DNA from: Sinorhizobium kostiense
GTDB lineage: Bacteria > Pseudomonadota > Alphaproteobacteria > Rhizobiales > Rhizobiaceae
Length of the DNA stretch: 64,000 nt
Assembly: GCF_017874595.1 (NCBI RefSeq)
Contig: NZ_JAGILA010000005.1
Location: 363,479 to 427,478, forward strand
Reading direction: 5' to 3'
Under the pieces are notes generated by a model, which saw nothing but the letters and a program-made list of their open reading frames with translations, was not told where the DNA came from and made no database searches. Within the stretch, counting starts at the first letter, position 1; every line of letters begins with the position of its first letter. Position numbers and translations under genes: made by a program. Shown here one piece after another: positions 53,168 to 61,584 of the stretch.

Positions 53168-54148
53168 ATGCCGATACCCAACCCAAATCTTTACCCGCCC
53201 TTCAACATCGTGCGTCTCAGCCATGTCGAATTCGGCGTCGTCGATCTCGCCAAATCCCGGGCCTTCTATGTCGACACACTCGGCCTGCAGGTCACCGACG
53301 AAGACGCGGACACGATTTATCTGCGCGCCATGGAGGAGCGCGGCCACCACTGCATCGTCTTGAAGAAGTCCGACAAGGCTGAAGCCCGCGATCTCGGCTT
53401 CAAGGTCTTCGGTGACGAGGATCTCGATAGGGCCGCCCATTTCTTCAAGGGCAAGGACCTGCCGGTCGAATGGGTTGAGCGCCCCTACCAGGCTCGCACC
53501 TTCCGCACCCGCGATCCGCATGGCATACCGCTCGAATTCTATTCGAAGATGGACCGCCTGCCGCCGATCCATCAGCAATATGCGCTCTACAGAGGCGTCA
53601 AGCCGCTGCGCATCGACCATTTCAACTGCTTCTCGCCGAACGTCGACGAATCGGTCGCCTTCTATAACGAACTTGGCTTCCGGGTGACGGAGTATACCGA
53701 AGATGAGGAGACTGGCCGTCTCTGGGCCGCCTGGACGCACCGCAAGGGTGGTGTCCACGACATGGCCTTCACCAATGGGCGCGGCCCACGCCTGCACCAC
53801 ACCGCCTTCTGGGTGCCGACACCGCTCAACATCATCGACCTGCTCGACCTTATGGCGACCACGGGATGGGTTGCAAACATCGAGCGCGGGCCCGGCCGCC
53901 ATGGCATTTCCAATGCCTTCTTCCTTTACATACTCGATCCGGACGGCCACCGCATCGAGATCTACTGCTCGGACTACCAGACGGTAGACCCCGATCTTGA
54001 ACCCATCAAATGGGATTTGAAGGACCCGCAGCGCCAAACGCTCTGGGGTGCGCCGGCGCCGAAATCGTGGTTCGAGCATGGCAGCCTTTTTGCCGACACG
54101 CCGGTCACCGACTCGCTCCTGAAGGCGCAGCCGATCATAGCGCCGTAG
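53168..54148 (+). CDS. hpaD: 3,4-Dihydroxyphenylacetate 2,3-dioxygenase HpaD (type I extradiol)
   Basis: This 326-residue vicinal oxygen chelate dioxygenase cleaves homoprotocatechuate between C2 and C3. Two VOC modules are visible (VRLSHVEFGVVDLAKSRAFY and LRIDHFNCFSPNVDESVAFY). The metal ligands fit HHTAFW in the second module and GHRIEIYCSD at the C-terminal end, with the first His in the N-terminal module not used. A strong RBS GGAGGAGAACCC precedes ATG 53168. It uses Fe(II) or Mn(II); which one cannot be read from sequence. Confidence 0.95.
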   Translation: MPIPNPNLYPPFNIVRLSHVEFGVVDLAKSRAFYVDTLGLQVTDEDADTIYLRAMEERGHHCIVLKKSDKAEARDLGFKVFGDEDLDRAAHFFKGKDLPVEWVERPYQARTFRTRDPHGIPLEFYSKMDRLPPIHQQYALYRGVKPLRIDHFNCFSPNVDESVAFYNELGFRVTEYTEDEETGRLWAAWTHRKGGVHDMAFTNGRGPRLHHTAFWVPTPLNIIDLLDLMATTGWVANIERGPGRHGISNAFFLYILDPDGHRIEIYCSDYQTVDPDLEPIKWDLKDPQRQTLWGAPAPKSWFEHGSLFADTPVTDSLLKAQPIIAP

Positions 54149-54190
54149 CCTTACGCCGGGCGGATGCGCAGCCCTATGAGAGGACAAGAG

Positions 54191-55606
54191 ATGGATGAGA
54201 CTAGCTTCGCAGATTGGTCGAAGAGGGCCGCCGAATGGGGCGCGGCCTACCGCTCCTCGTTGCGTGAGCGGCCCGTGCGCGCGAAAACCGCACCCGGCGA
54301 AATCGCGGCGCAGATTGCCAACGCCCCGCCCGAAAGGGGCGAGAGCATGGAGGCGATCTTTGCCGATTTCGAGCGCATCATCGTGCCGGGGATGACGCAT
54401 TGGCAGCATCCGCGCTTCTTCGCCTATTTCCCCGCGAATGCCGCGCCGGTTTCCGTCATTGCGGAATATCTGGTCACCGCAATGGCCGCCCAATGCATGC
54501 TTTGGCAGACGTCGCCGGCGGCGACCGAGCTCGAAACCAAGGTGCTCGATTGGCTGCGTCAGGCGATCGGATTGCCCGAGGGCTTCGCTGGCGTCATTCA
54601 GGATTCCGCCTCTTCGTCGACGCTCTCCGCCGTGCTCGTTATGCGAGAGCGGGCGCTCGCCTGGAAAGGCAACAAAGCAGGGCTTTGCGCAAATCCGCGC
54701 CTGCGCGTCTACTCCTCCGATCAGGTGCACACCTCGATCGACCGCGCCATCTGGGTCTCCGGCATCGGCGAGGACAATCTGGTGCGTATTCCGGTCAAGG
54801 GGGAAAAGCGGTCGATGGATTGCGCCGCGCTGGAGGCGGCGATCATCCGCGACAAGGAAGCCGGCTACGTGCCGGCGGGCGTCATCGCCTGCACCGGTGG
54901 CACCAGCACCGGCGCCTGTGACGACATCGCCGAAGTCGTCAGGGTCGCCCATGCGCACGGGCTCTATGTGCATGTGGATGCCGCCTGGGCGGGTGCTGCG
55001 ATGATCTGCGAGGAGTTCCGTTCTCTTTGGGCCGGCGTCGACCAGGCGGATTCCGTCGTCTTCAATCCGCACAAGTGGCTCGGCGCCCAGTTCGACTGCT
55101 CGGCCCACTTCGTTCGAAGCCCCGACGATCTGGTGCGAACCCTGGCGATCAAACCGGAATACCTGAAGACGCACGGCCGCGACGGCATCATCAACTATTC
55201 CGAATGGACCGTGCCGCTCGGCCGGCGCTTCCGCGCCTTGAAGCTCTGGTTCCTGTTGCGCTTCCACGGGCTCGAGGGGCTAAAAGCCATGATCCGCAAC
55301 CATGTCGCCTGGGCGCAGAAGCTCGCTGAGCGGCTACGCCGGCAGGACGACTTCGAGATCGTCATCGACCCCGTCCTCTCCCTCTTCTCCTTCCGGCATC
55401 TGGGCGCCGGCGACCTCGACGCCCATAATCTCGCCCTCATCGATGCGATCAACGACGACGGCCGGATCTATCTCACCCAGACCCGTGTCGACGGCCGGAT
55501 CGCCATCCGCTTCCAGGCCGGCCAGTTCGACATGGCGGAAGAGGATGCCGACACCGCCTTCGAGGTCATCACCGAAATCGCAAAAAGCCTCGACCGCGTC
55601 GCCTGA
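54191..55606 (+). CDS. Aromatic-L-amino-acid decarboxylase (PLP, group II)
   Basis: A 471-residue PLP decarboxylase of the AADC/DOPA-tyrosine decarboxylase type. Signature parts: GMTHWQHPRFFAYFPANAAP, SPAATELETKVLDWL, VHVDAAWAGAA (PLP Asp), FNPHKWLGAQ (Schiff-base Lys about residue 295), and INYSEWTVPLGRRFRALKLW, in which a Tyr sits in the catalytic loop as in true decarboxylases rather than the Phe of aldehyde synthases. It lies between hpaD and hpaG in the same direction. It would turn tyrosine or DOPA into an amine and so link amino acids to the ring pathway. ATG 54191 has AGGACAAGAG upstream. Confidence 0.9.
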   Translation: MDETSFADWSKRAAEWGAAYRSSLRERPVRAKTAPGEIAAQIANAPPERGESMEAIFADFERIIVPGMTHWQHPRFFAYFPANAAPVSVIAEYLVTAMAAQCMLWQTSPAATELETKVLDWLRQAIGLPEGFAGVIQDSASSSTLSAVLVMRERALAWKGNKAGLCANPRLRVYSSDQVHTSIDRAIWVSGIGEDNLVRIPVKGEKRSMDCAALEAAIIRDKEAGYVPAGVIACTGGTSTGACDDIAEVVRVAHAHGLYVHVDAAWAGAAMICEEFRSLWAGVDQADSVVFNPHKWLGAQFDCSAHFVRSPDDLVRTLAIKPEYLKTHGRDGIINYSEWTVPLGRRFRALKLWFLLRFHGLEGLKAMIRNHVAWAQKLAERLRRQDDFEIVIDPVLSLFSFRHLGAGDLDAHNLALIDAINDDGRIYLTQTRVDGRIAIRFQAGQFDMAEEDADTAFEVITEIAKSLDRVA

Positions 55607-55619
55607 GCAAGGAGAACGC

Positions 55620-56489
55620 ATGCCCCGCCCCAAATTCATCAGCTTCACTCGCGGCGGGACACCCGGCTACGGGGTCCTAGCGGAAAATCGCGTTGTAGAT
55701 CTTTCCGCCCGCCACGCCTCTCAGTGGCCGACCTTGCGCGAGGCCATCGAAGACGGCGCACTTCTCTCTCTGGCCGAGGAAGCGGCATCGTTGCAACCCG
55801 ACTTTCCGGTCGAGGAGGTCCGCTTCGAAATCCCGATCCCGGCGCCGGAAAAACTGATCTGCGTTGGCGTCAACTTTCCGGATCGAAACGAGGAATACAA
55901 GGACGGCCAGGCAGCCCCCTCCAACCCTTCGCTCTTCATCCGCTTCCCGCGCTCCTTCACCGGTCACGACCGGCCGCTGATCCGCCCGCCCGAGAGCCCG
56001 CAGTTCGACTATGAAGGCGAGATCGTGATCGTCATTGGCAAGCGCGGGCGACGCATCCCCGAGGCAGAGGCGTTGAACCACATCGCGGCTCTGACGCTCT
56101 GCAACGAGGGCACGATCCGCGACTGGGTGCGCCACGCCAAGTTCAACGTGACGCAGGGCAAGAACTTCGACCGCAGCGGGTCGATCGGCCCCTGGCTCAT
56201 TCCCTACACCGACGAAAGCCAGCTCGCCGATATCCGGCTCGAAACCCGGGTCAATGGCGAGGTCCGCCAGAGCGATCGCACCGGCCGTATGATCTTCTCC
56301 TTCCGCAAGATCATCAATTACGTCTCGACCTTCACCACGCTCGTGCCGGGCGACGTGATCGTCACCGGCACACCGACCGGCGCCGGCGCCCGCTTCGATC
56401 CGCCGATCTGGCTCAAACCCGGCGATGTCGTCGAGGTCGAGGCCGAGGGCATAGGCATCTTGCGCAACACCATCGCCGACGAGGCTTGA
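55620..56489 (+). CDS. hpaG: Fumarylacetoacetate-hydrolase-fold OPET decarboxylase/HHDD isomerase (single domain)
   Basis: This 289-residue FAH-fold enzyme has LICVGVNFPDRNEEY, the metal/substrate site FDYEGEIVIVIGKRGRRI, TQGKNFDRSGSIGPWL and GDVIVTGTPTGAGARFDPP. The E. coli HpaG is a fused two-domain protein of about twice this length that does decarboxylation and isomerisation. Only one domain is here. Starts 13 bases after the decarboxylase stop with AAGGAG upstream. Its stop is one base from hpaH. Confidence 0.92.
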   Translation: MPRPKFISFTRGGTPGYGVLAENRVVDLSARHASQWPTLREAIEDGALLSLAEEAASLQPDFPVEEVRFEIPIPAPEKLICVGVNFPDRNEEYKDGQAAPSNPSLFIRFPRSFTGHDRPLIRPPESPQFDYEGEIVIVIGKRGRRIPEAEALNHIAALTLCNEGTIRDWVRHAKFNVTQGKNFDRSGSIGPWLIPYTDESQLADIRLETRVNGEVRQSDRTGRMIFSFRKIINYVSTFTTLVPGDVIVTGTPTGAGARFDPPIWLKPGDVVEVEAEGIGILRNTIADEA

Positions 56490-56490
56490 C

Positions 56491-57294
56491 ATGCTGAGCA
56501 GAGAGGAAATCCAAGCCGCCGCCGAAAGCCTCGACAAGGCCGAGCGCACGCGCCTCCAGACCGGACTGCTGTCGCTCAAGCATCCGGGCATGGACATGGA
56601 TGACGCCTATGCGATCCAAGGAGCGTGGGTGAAACAGAAGACCGAAAGCGGCCGCAAGGTGATCGGCTGGAAGATCGGCCTCACCTCCAAGGCGATGCAA
56701 TACGCGCTGAACATCAACATCCCGGATTCCGGCGTGCTCTTCGACGACATGGTCTTCGAGGACGGCGCAACCGTTCCAGCCGACCGCTTCATCCAGCCGC
56801 GCATCGAAGCGGAGATCGCATTCGTCATGAAGGCGCCGCTGAAGGGCCCGGGCGTCACCCCATTTGATGTGCTGAACGCCACCGACTTCGTCACCCCGGC
56901 GCTCGAGATCCTCGACACACGCATCGTCCGCGTCGATCCGGAAACGAAGAAGGCCCGTAATGTTTTCGACACGATCTCCGACAATGCGGCGAATGCCGGC
57001 ATCGTTACGGGCGGGCGCGCGGTGCGGCCGGACCAGATCGACATGCGCTGGATGGGCGCGATCGTCTCTCGTAATGCCGAGGTCGAGGAAACCGGGCTCG
57101 GCGCCGGCGTTCTCAATCAGCCCGCCCGCGGCGTCGCATGGCTCGCCAATCGCCTTGCACAATATGGCGATGGCATCGAGCCGGGGCAGATTGTCCTTGC
57201 GGGCTCCTTTATCCGGCCGATCGAGGCGCGCCATGGCGACACGATTGTCGGGGACTTCGGGCCCTACGGCTCCGTAAGCCTATTGTTCGCCTAA
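56491..57294 (+). CDS. hpaH: 2-Oxo-hept-3-ene-1,7-dioate hydratase HpaH
   Basis: This 267-residue hydratase belongs to the FAH-related hydratase/decarboxylase family. Landmarks: AYAIQGAWVKQKTESGRKVI, IGWKIGLTSKAMQYALNINI, PRIEAEIAFVMK (metal ligands), and the C-terminal IRPIEARHGDTIVGDFGPYG. It adds water to the 2-oxo-hept-ene-dioate product. ATG 56491 overlaps the previous gene spacing by one base, indicating translational coupling. Confidence 0.94.
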   Translation: MLSREEIQAAAESLDKAERTRLQTGLLSLKHPGMDMDDAYAIQGAWVKQKTESGRKVIGWKIGLTSKAMQYALNINIPDSGVLFDDMVFEDGATVPADRFIQPRIEAEIAFVMKAPLKGPGVTPFDVLNATDFVTPALEILDTRIVRVDPETKKARNVFDTISDNAANAGIVTGGRAVRPDQIDMRWMGAIVSRNAEVEETGLGAGVLNQPARGVAWLANRLAQYGDGIEPGQIVLAGSFIRPIEARHGDTIVGDFGPYGSVSLLFA

Positions 57295-57304
57295 GGAGGC
57301 GCCG

Positions 57305-58111
57305 ATGCCCGCACCCCAGAACCGTTTCAAGCAGGCGCTGAAGGAGGGCCGCGCCCAGATCGGCCTCTGGCAGGCGCTCGCCAATCCCTACACGGTCGAG
57401 ATCTGTGCCGGGGCCGGCTACGACTGGCTGCTCTTCGACGCAGAGCACGCGCCGAACGACGTGCCCCTCTTGGTATCCCAACTCCAGGCCGTGAAAGGGA
57501 CCCCAAGCCATGCGGTGATCCGTCCGCCGATCGGCGAGACCTGGATTATCAAGCAGATGCTCGATATCGGGGCGCAGACCCTGCTCATTCCCATGGTCGA
57601 AAGCAAGGAAATGGCGGAAACCATGGTCAGGGCCGTGCGGTATCCGCCGCTTGGCGTGCGCGGCGTCGGCGCGGCGCTTGCCCGCGCTTCTGCCTTCAAC
57701 CGTATTCCCGACTATCTGCAGACGGCCAATGACGAGATCTGCCTGCTTCTGCAGGTGGAAAGCCGGGCGGGACTTGCAGCGCTTGATGCCATCGCCTCGA
57801 CCGAGGGTGTCGACGGCGTCTTCATCGGCCCCGCCGATCTCGCCGCCGACATGGGCTATCTTGGCATGCCCGGCGCGCCGCAGGTACAGGCGGAAGTCGA
57901 GAAAGCGCTCGTAAAGATCCAGTCCAGCGGCAAGGCGGCCGGCATCCTGATCGGCGATCTCTCCCTTGCCAAGCGCTATCTCGAACTTGGCGCGACATTC
58001 GTCGCGATCGGCAACGACGTCACCCTGCTCGCCAATGCGACGACCAGGCTACTCGATGATTTCAAGAAGGCGGACGCTGCCAAGCCGCCGGCAGACGCAA
58101 AAGTCTACTGA
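57305..58111 (+). CDS. hpaI: 4-Hydroxy-2-oxoheptane-1,7-dioate aldolase HpaI
   Basis: This 268-residue class II HpcH/HpaI aldolase has the hallmark start IGLWQALANPYTVEICAGAG then WLLFDAEHAPND, the Arg-rich RYPPLGVRGVGAALARASAF and metal-binding E in LQVESRAGLAALDAI with VFIGPADLAADMG. It splits its substrate to pyruvate and succinate semialdehyde. It closes the hpaGHI run; hpaR is convergent 41 bases on. Confidence 0.95.
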   Translation: MPAPQNRFKQALKEGRAQIGLWQALANPYTVEICAGAGYDWLLFDAEHAPNDVPLLVSQLQAVKGTPSHAVIRPPIGETWIIKQMLDIGAQTLLIPMVESKEMAETMVRAVRYPPLGVRGVGAALARASAFNRIPDYLQTANDEICLLLQVESRAGLAALDAIASTEGVDGVFIGPADLAADMGYLGMPGAPQVQAEVEKALVKIQSSGKAAGILIGDLSLAKRYLELGATFVAIGNDVTLLANATTRLLDDFKKADAAKPPADAKVY

Positions 58112-58152
58112 TCAGCTGTGGGTGCCAGGTCCGATCTACCCGAGCGAGGCCC

Positions 58153-58680
58153 TCACTCCTCGCCGAGTGATCCATTTTCCATCTTCAGCGAAGCCAGCTC
58201 TTCCAGCATGTCGAGAAGCCGATCCACACGTGCCGCGCCAAAACGGGCATCGATGTCGGCATAGACCTTCAGGCTTTCAGGCATGACGTCCTCGACGATT
58301 TCCCGCCCGCTGGACGTGATCTGCAACAGCACCCGTCGGCCATCGGCATCGTCCTTGTGCTTGCTGATAAAGCCGCGCTCTTCGAGCGAGCGGATCATCC
58401 GCGTTAGGCTCGGCGCCAGAATGGAAGCTTTGTCCGCCACTTCCGTTGCATCGAGTTGCCCAGCTTCATAGAGAACGCGAATGACCCGCCATTGCTGTTC
58501 TGTCACATCATGCGCGGCTAGGATCGGCCGGAAATGACTCATCACCGCTTCACGAGCGCGCAACAGGGCGATCGCCAGAGAGCGGCGCGCCCGCTGTGTC
58601 TGAATAGAGCCTTGGGATACGGTTTTTGGCTCTAACTGCCGTTTGTCATCACCGGGTGTGTTTTCTTGCATCTCGCGCAT
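58153..58680 (-). CDS. hpaR: MarR-family repressor HpaR
   Basis: This 175-residue MarR protein has the wHTH DATEVADKASILAPSLTRMI and SLEERGFISKHKDDADGRRV. It starts MREMQENT; a start nine bases in (MQENT) is possible. HpaR represses the meta-cleavage operon and releases it in the presence of pathway aromatics. The TTAACACGGTAA sequence just upstream of its start and in the hpaF promoter fits binding and autoregulation. Confidence 0.93.
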   Translation of the reverse strand: MREMQENTPGDDKRQLEPKTVSQGSIQTQRARRSLAIALLRAREAVMSHFRPILAAHDVTEQQWRVIRVLYEAGQLDATEVADKASILAPSLTRMIRSLEERGFISKHKDDADGRRVLLQITSSGREIVEDVMPESLKVYADIDARFGAARVDRLLDMLEELASLKMENGSLGEE

Positions 58681-58706
58681 CCGCTCGCACTACCATCCTC
58701 ATTTGA

Positions 58707-58718
58707 TTAACACGGTAA
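58707..58718. promoter_or_regulatory. HpaR-like operator upstream of hpaR
   Basis: TTAACACGGTAA differs at one base from TTAACACGTTAA at 51129-51140. It sits 27 bases before the hpaR start codon on the minus strand. Confidence 0.5.
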
Positions 58719-58780
58719 TGATACAGCGCAAGGGCAAGGTGCCTGTCGCGGGCTGCTCGACGCTGAGGCATACGCGAAGA

Positions 58781-58867
58781 GTTCCTCAGGCTTTGCGCCG
58801 AGGAACTCGTGGAGAAGCGACCAGGATGGAGAGAGTTACAAGTTTCGTTGGTTGCGGGGGCCTGATT
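58781..58867. repeat. Direct repeat of the sequence flanking tRNA-fMet, left copy
   Basis: About 73 of 87 bases match 63728-63814 by hand alignment, in the same orientation. The end includes TCGTTGGTTGCGGGGGC, which covers the last 13 bases of the tRNA-fMet gene. The rest of the tRNA is missing here. Confidence 0.75.
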
Positions 58868-59010
58868 GCGGAGAGACTTGTATATTTCCCTGGCACCAGA
58901 TCTGTGGCCTACTTTCTTGTTCTGCGGAACCGCGCACGAAGTTTCGGTATGGCTGCCGCCGCGCATCAAGCAGGAAATAAGGTCCGTTTACTGATGGCGG
59001 CGGGCGGGAA

Positions 59011-59071
59011 GAAAAGCTGCGGGCAGACAGGCGCACCGCCAGTATGTTTATACCGGCGGTCTCGCTGCCCG
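59011..59071 (-). terminator. Terminator after the molybdenum hydroxylase/MoaD-like operon
   Basis: On the minus strand, CGGGCAG (59065-59071) pairs with CTGCCCG (59020-59026) around an inner ACCGCCGGTAT stem. It is followed by CAGCTTTTCTTCC. Confidence 0.65.
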
Positions 59072-59074
59072 CCC

Positions 59075-59320
59075 TCAGCCGCCCGCCAACCTCGGCAGTA
59101 GATAGATTTCCGCTCCCGTCGGCAGTTCCTTCGACCAGGTGTCGCGATAGATCGTTCCGTCGATTGCAACCGCAATGCCTCGCTCCATGAGTGGCTCGAG
59201 GCCAGGGAAGCGTTCGTTCAATCTCTTGAACAACTCCCTGATATCCTTCGCCTCGATCTCGACCTTGCTGTTGCCCTCAGCCGCCGCTGCGAGAGAGCCC
59301 CAGAGCGTCACCTCGACCAT
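59075..59320 (-). CDS. MoaD/ThiS-like sulfur carrier or regulatory protein
   Basis: This 81-residue ubiquitin-fold protein has the MoaD/ThiS layout and ends in the diagnostic C-terminal Gly-Gly (PTGAEIYLLPRLAGG), which is adenylated and thiolated in molybdopterin synthase. A ribosome-binding site GAGGAGGTCC precedes it, nine bases after the large-subunit stop. The link to a molybdenum hydroxylase suggests a dedicated sulfur carrier for the cofactor, although such stray MoaD-like genes are also seen for other carriers. Confidence 0.88.
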   Translation of the reverse strand: MVEVTLWGSLAAAAEGNSKVEIEAKDIRELFKRLNERFPGLEPLMERGIAVAIDGTIYRDTWSKELPTGAEIYLLPRLAGG

Positions 59321-59329
59321 TGGACCTCC

Positions 59330-61582
59330 TCAGGCGTCAAGTGCTGCCAGGATCCGCGGCGGCGACATGGGAATATGCAGCATTCGCACGCCGACCGCAT
59401 TGGACACGGCATTGGCCACCGCTGCAAGGGGAGGGACGATGGACGTTTCCCCGACGCCGCGAACCCCATAGGGGTGGTTGGGGTTGGGTATCTCCAGGAT
59501 CTGCGTGTCTATCATAGGCAGATCCGAGCACACCGGGATACGGTAGTCGAGGAAGCCCGCATTTTGCAGCCGGCCGTCTTTGCCGTAGATATATTCTTCG
59601 TTGAGTGCCCAGCCGATGCCCTGCGCGGCGCCGCCCTGGTACTGTCCTTCGACATAGGTCGGATGCACGGCTTTGCCGGCATCCTGCACCACGGTGTAGC
59701 GCAGCACCTTGGTGGCCCCGGTTTCGGGGTCGACCTCGATGTCGCAGATATGGGTGGCGAAGGATACGCCGGCGCCGTCGGCGACGATCTCACTGTGCCC
59801 CGCAATCGGGCCGCCCGTGGTGCCCGATGCCGCGGCAATCTCCTTCAGAGACAGTTTCGGAAGGTTTCCGTGCGTCTCGCCCTTGGCGACGGCATGGCCA
59901 TTTTCCCAGGTCACGTCCTCGACCGGAATGTCCCACATCTGTGCCGCACGCTCACGGAGAATCTTGATAGCGTTGCGGGCAGCAGAAATGGTGGCCATCG
60001 ACGACGAGAACGTTCCTCGGCTGCCATCGGTCATGTCATTGTAGCCGAGACTGGACGTGTCGGCGATCACCGCTCTGACCTGCGAATAGTCGATTCCGAG
60101 CTCCTCTGCGGCCACCAGCGACAGCGATGCGCGCGAACCGCCCACATCCACCGTGCCAACCGCGAGCGAGACTGTGCCATCCATCCCGATGTTGAGATCG
60201 GTACACGTCTGGCCCCCGAAGTTGAACCAGAACCCACATGCCATGCCGCGCCCCTGGTTCTTGCCAAGGGGTGCCTTCATGTGAGGATGGTCCTTCACGG
60301 CCTCCAGTGTCGGGCCGATGCCGATCGGGCCGTAGATTGGACCGTAGGATGCGTTTGTCCCTTCCTGTGCCGCGTTCCGGATTCGGAAATCGACCGGATC
60401 CATGCCGACCTTCTTGGCAAGTTCGTCGATGGCGCTTTCCACTGCAAACGCCGCCATCGGCGCCGAAGGCGCGCGATACGCCGCGGTCTTCGGCCGATTC
60501 ACCAGCACCTCATAGCCGACCGTCCTGACATTCTCGAGCTTGTAGCAGGCGAAAGCGGTCATGGCGCCGACCTCGGCCCATGCTCCGGCATAGGGGCCGC
60601 AGGAATAGCGCAGCGTTGCATCGGCGGCGATGATCGTTCCGTCCTTCAATGCGCCGATCTTCACGTCGATTGACGTGGCGCTTGTCGGGCCCGAGGCGCG
60701 AAACACCTCGTCACGCGTCATCACCAGCTTGACCGGCCGGCCGGCCTTGCGCGACAGCGCCAGCGCGACAGGCTCGGCCCAGACATGGGTCTTGCCGCCG
60801 AAGCCGCCGCCGATTTCCGACGACGTCACGCGCAGCTTGGAGACATCCATGCCGAGCAGTTGTGCGCAATGCTGGCGATAGACAAAGTGGCCCTGGGTGC
60901 AAACCCATAGGTCCGCTGTGCCGTCCGAACTGACACTTGCGACGCAGGCGTGAGGTTCGATATAGCCCTGGTGCGTCTGTTCGGTCTTGAATGTCCGTTC
61001 GACGACGAAATCGGCCCTTGCCATCCCGGCATCGACGTCGCCATGCCCGAACTGGCTCCGCATCGAGACATTCGAAGGGCGATCCGGCTTGGGATCAACG
61101 CCCGTTGTGAAGATCGTGTCGTTGATGAGCGGAGCATCCGGCGCGAACGCCTGGTCAACATCGGTAACGTGCGGCAGGAGTTCATACTCGACCTCGATTA
61201 GCTTGAGCGCCTGCTTGGCGGTTCGCGCATCGATTGCTGCCACGGCGGCCACGGCGTGACCGTCGTAGAGCGCCTTTTTGCGCGCCATGCAGTTGTCGAG
61301 AATGTCATACATCGCCGCGTCACCATTGGTGAGGTCGGGCAGGTCCGCCGCCGTCAAAACCGCCTTGACGCCAGGAAGTTGCGCGGCCTTCGTCGTGTCG
61401 ATCTTGCGAATGATGGCATGAGCGTGCGGGCTGCGCAAAATCCGTCCGACCAACTGGCCGGGCATGTTGAAGTCCGCACCGTAGCGCGCGCGGCCCGTCA
61501 CCTTGTCGACTCCATCCGGCCGGATGGGTCGGGTGCCAACGGAGGAGAAGCTGCGTTTCGAGTGGCTCGGATCAAAATTCAT
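59330..61582 (-). CDS. Molybdenum hydroxylase large subunit (CoxL/XDH type)
   Basis: A 750-residue protein from ATG 61582; the open frame above it is not coding. It has the molybdopterin-binding core: TGRARYGADFNMPG, SSEIGGGFGGKTHVWAEPVA, AYRAPSAPMAAFAVESAIDE and the active-site Glu in GVRGVGETSIVPPLA. The sequence lacks the AYRCSFR loop that marks CO dehydrogenase. The family oxidises purines, aldehydes, N-heterocycles or aromatic CoA thioesters. Substrate unknown. It overlaps neither neighbour but follows the 2Fe-2S gene by two bases. Confidence 0.92.
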   Translation of the reverse strand: MNFDPSHSKRSFSSVGTRPIRPDGVDKVTGRARYGADFNMPGQLVGRILRSPHAHAIIRKIDTTKAAQLPGVKAVLTAADLPDLTNGDAAMYDILDNCMARKKALYDGHAVAAVAAIDARTAKQALKLIEVEYELLPHVTDVDQAFAPDAPLINDTIFTTGVDPKPDRPSNVSMRSQFGHGDVDAGMARADFVVERTFKTEQTHQGYIEPHACVASVSSDGTADLWVCTQGHFVYRQHCAQLLGMDVSKLRVTSSEIGGGFGGKTHVWAEPVALALSRKAGRPVKLVMTRDEVFRASGPTSATSIDVKIGALKDGTIIAADATLRYSCGPYAGAWAEVGAMTAFACYKLENVRTVGYEVLVNRPKTAAYRAPSAPMAAFAVESAIDELAKKVGMDPVDFRIRNAAQEGTNASYGPIYGPIGIGPTLEAVKDHPHMKAPLGKNQGRGMACGFWFNFGGQTCTDLNIGMDGTVSLAVGTVDVGGSRASLSLVAAEELGIDYSQVRAVIADTSSLGYNDMTDGSRGTFSSSMATISAARNAIKILRERAAQMWDIPVEDVTWENGHAVAKGETHGNLPKLSLKEIAAASGTTGGPIAGHSEIVADGAGVSFATHICDIEVDPETGATKVLRYTVVQDAGKAVHPTYVEGQYQGGAAQGIGWALNEEYIYGKDGRLQNAGFLDYRIPVCSDLPMIDTQILEIPNPNHPYGVRGVGETSIVPPLAAVANAVSNAVGVRMLHIPMSPPRILAALDA

Positions 61583-61584
61583 GG

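Larger units (their letters stand above)
58681..59074. other. Spacer with HpaR operator, tRNA-flank repeat and terminator
   Basis: This 394-base region between hpaR and the MoaD-like gene has no convincing coding sequence. It has the hpaR operator, an 87-base copy of sequence flanking the initiator tRNA (58781-58867), and the terminator of the molybdenum hydroxylase operon. The middle 58870-59000 looks like decayed DNA. Confidence 0.65.

Noticed and set aside
52997..55267. Minus-strand open frame of 756 residues opposite hpaE, hpaD and the decarboxylase
   Set aside because: It crosses three well-supported genes and is the reverse-strand shadow of GC-rich coding sequence.
58649..58969. Minus-strand open frame over the left tRNA-flank repeat
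   Set aside because: It translates repeat DNA; a similar frame occurs at the right copy (63450-63989), so it reflects the repeat and not a gene.
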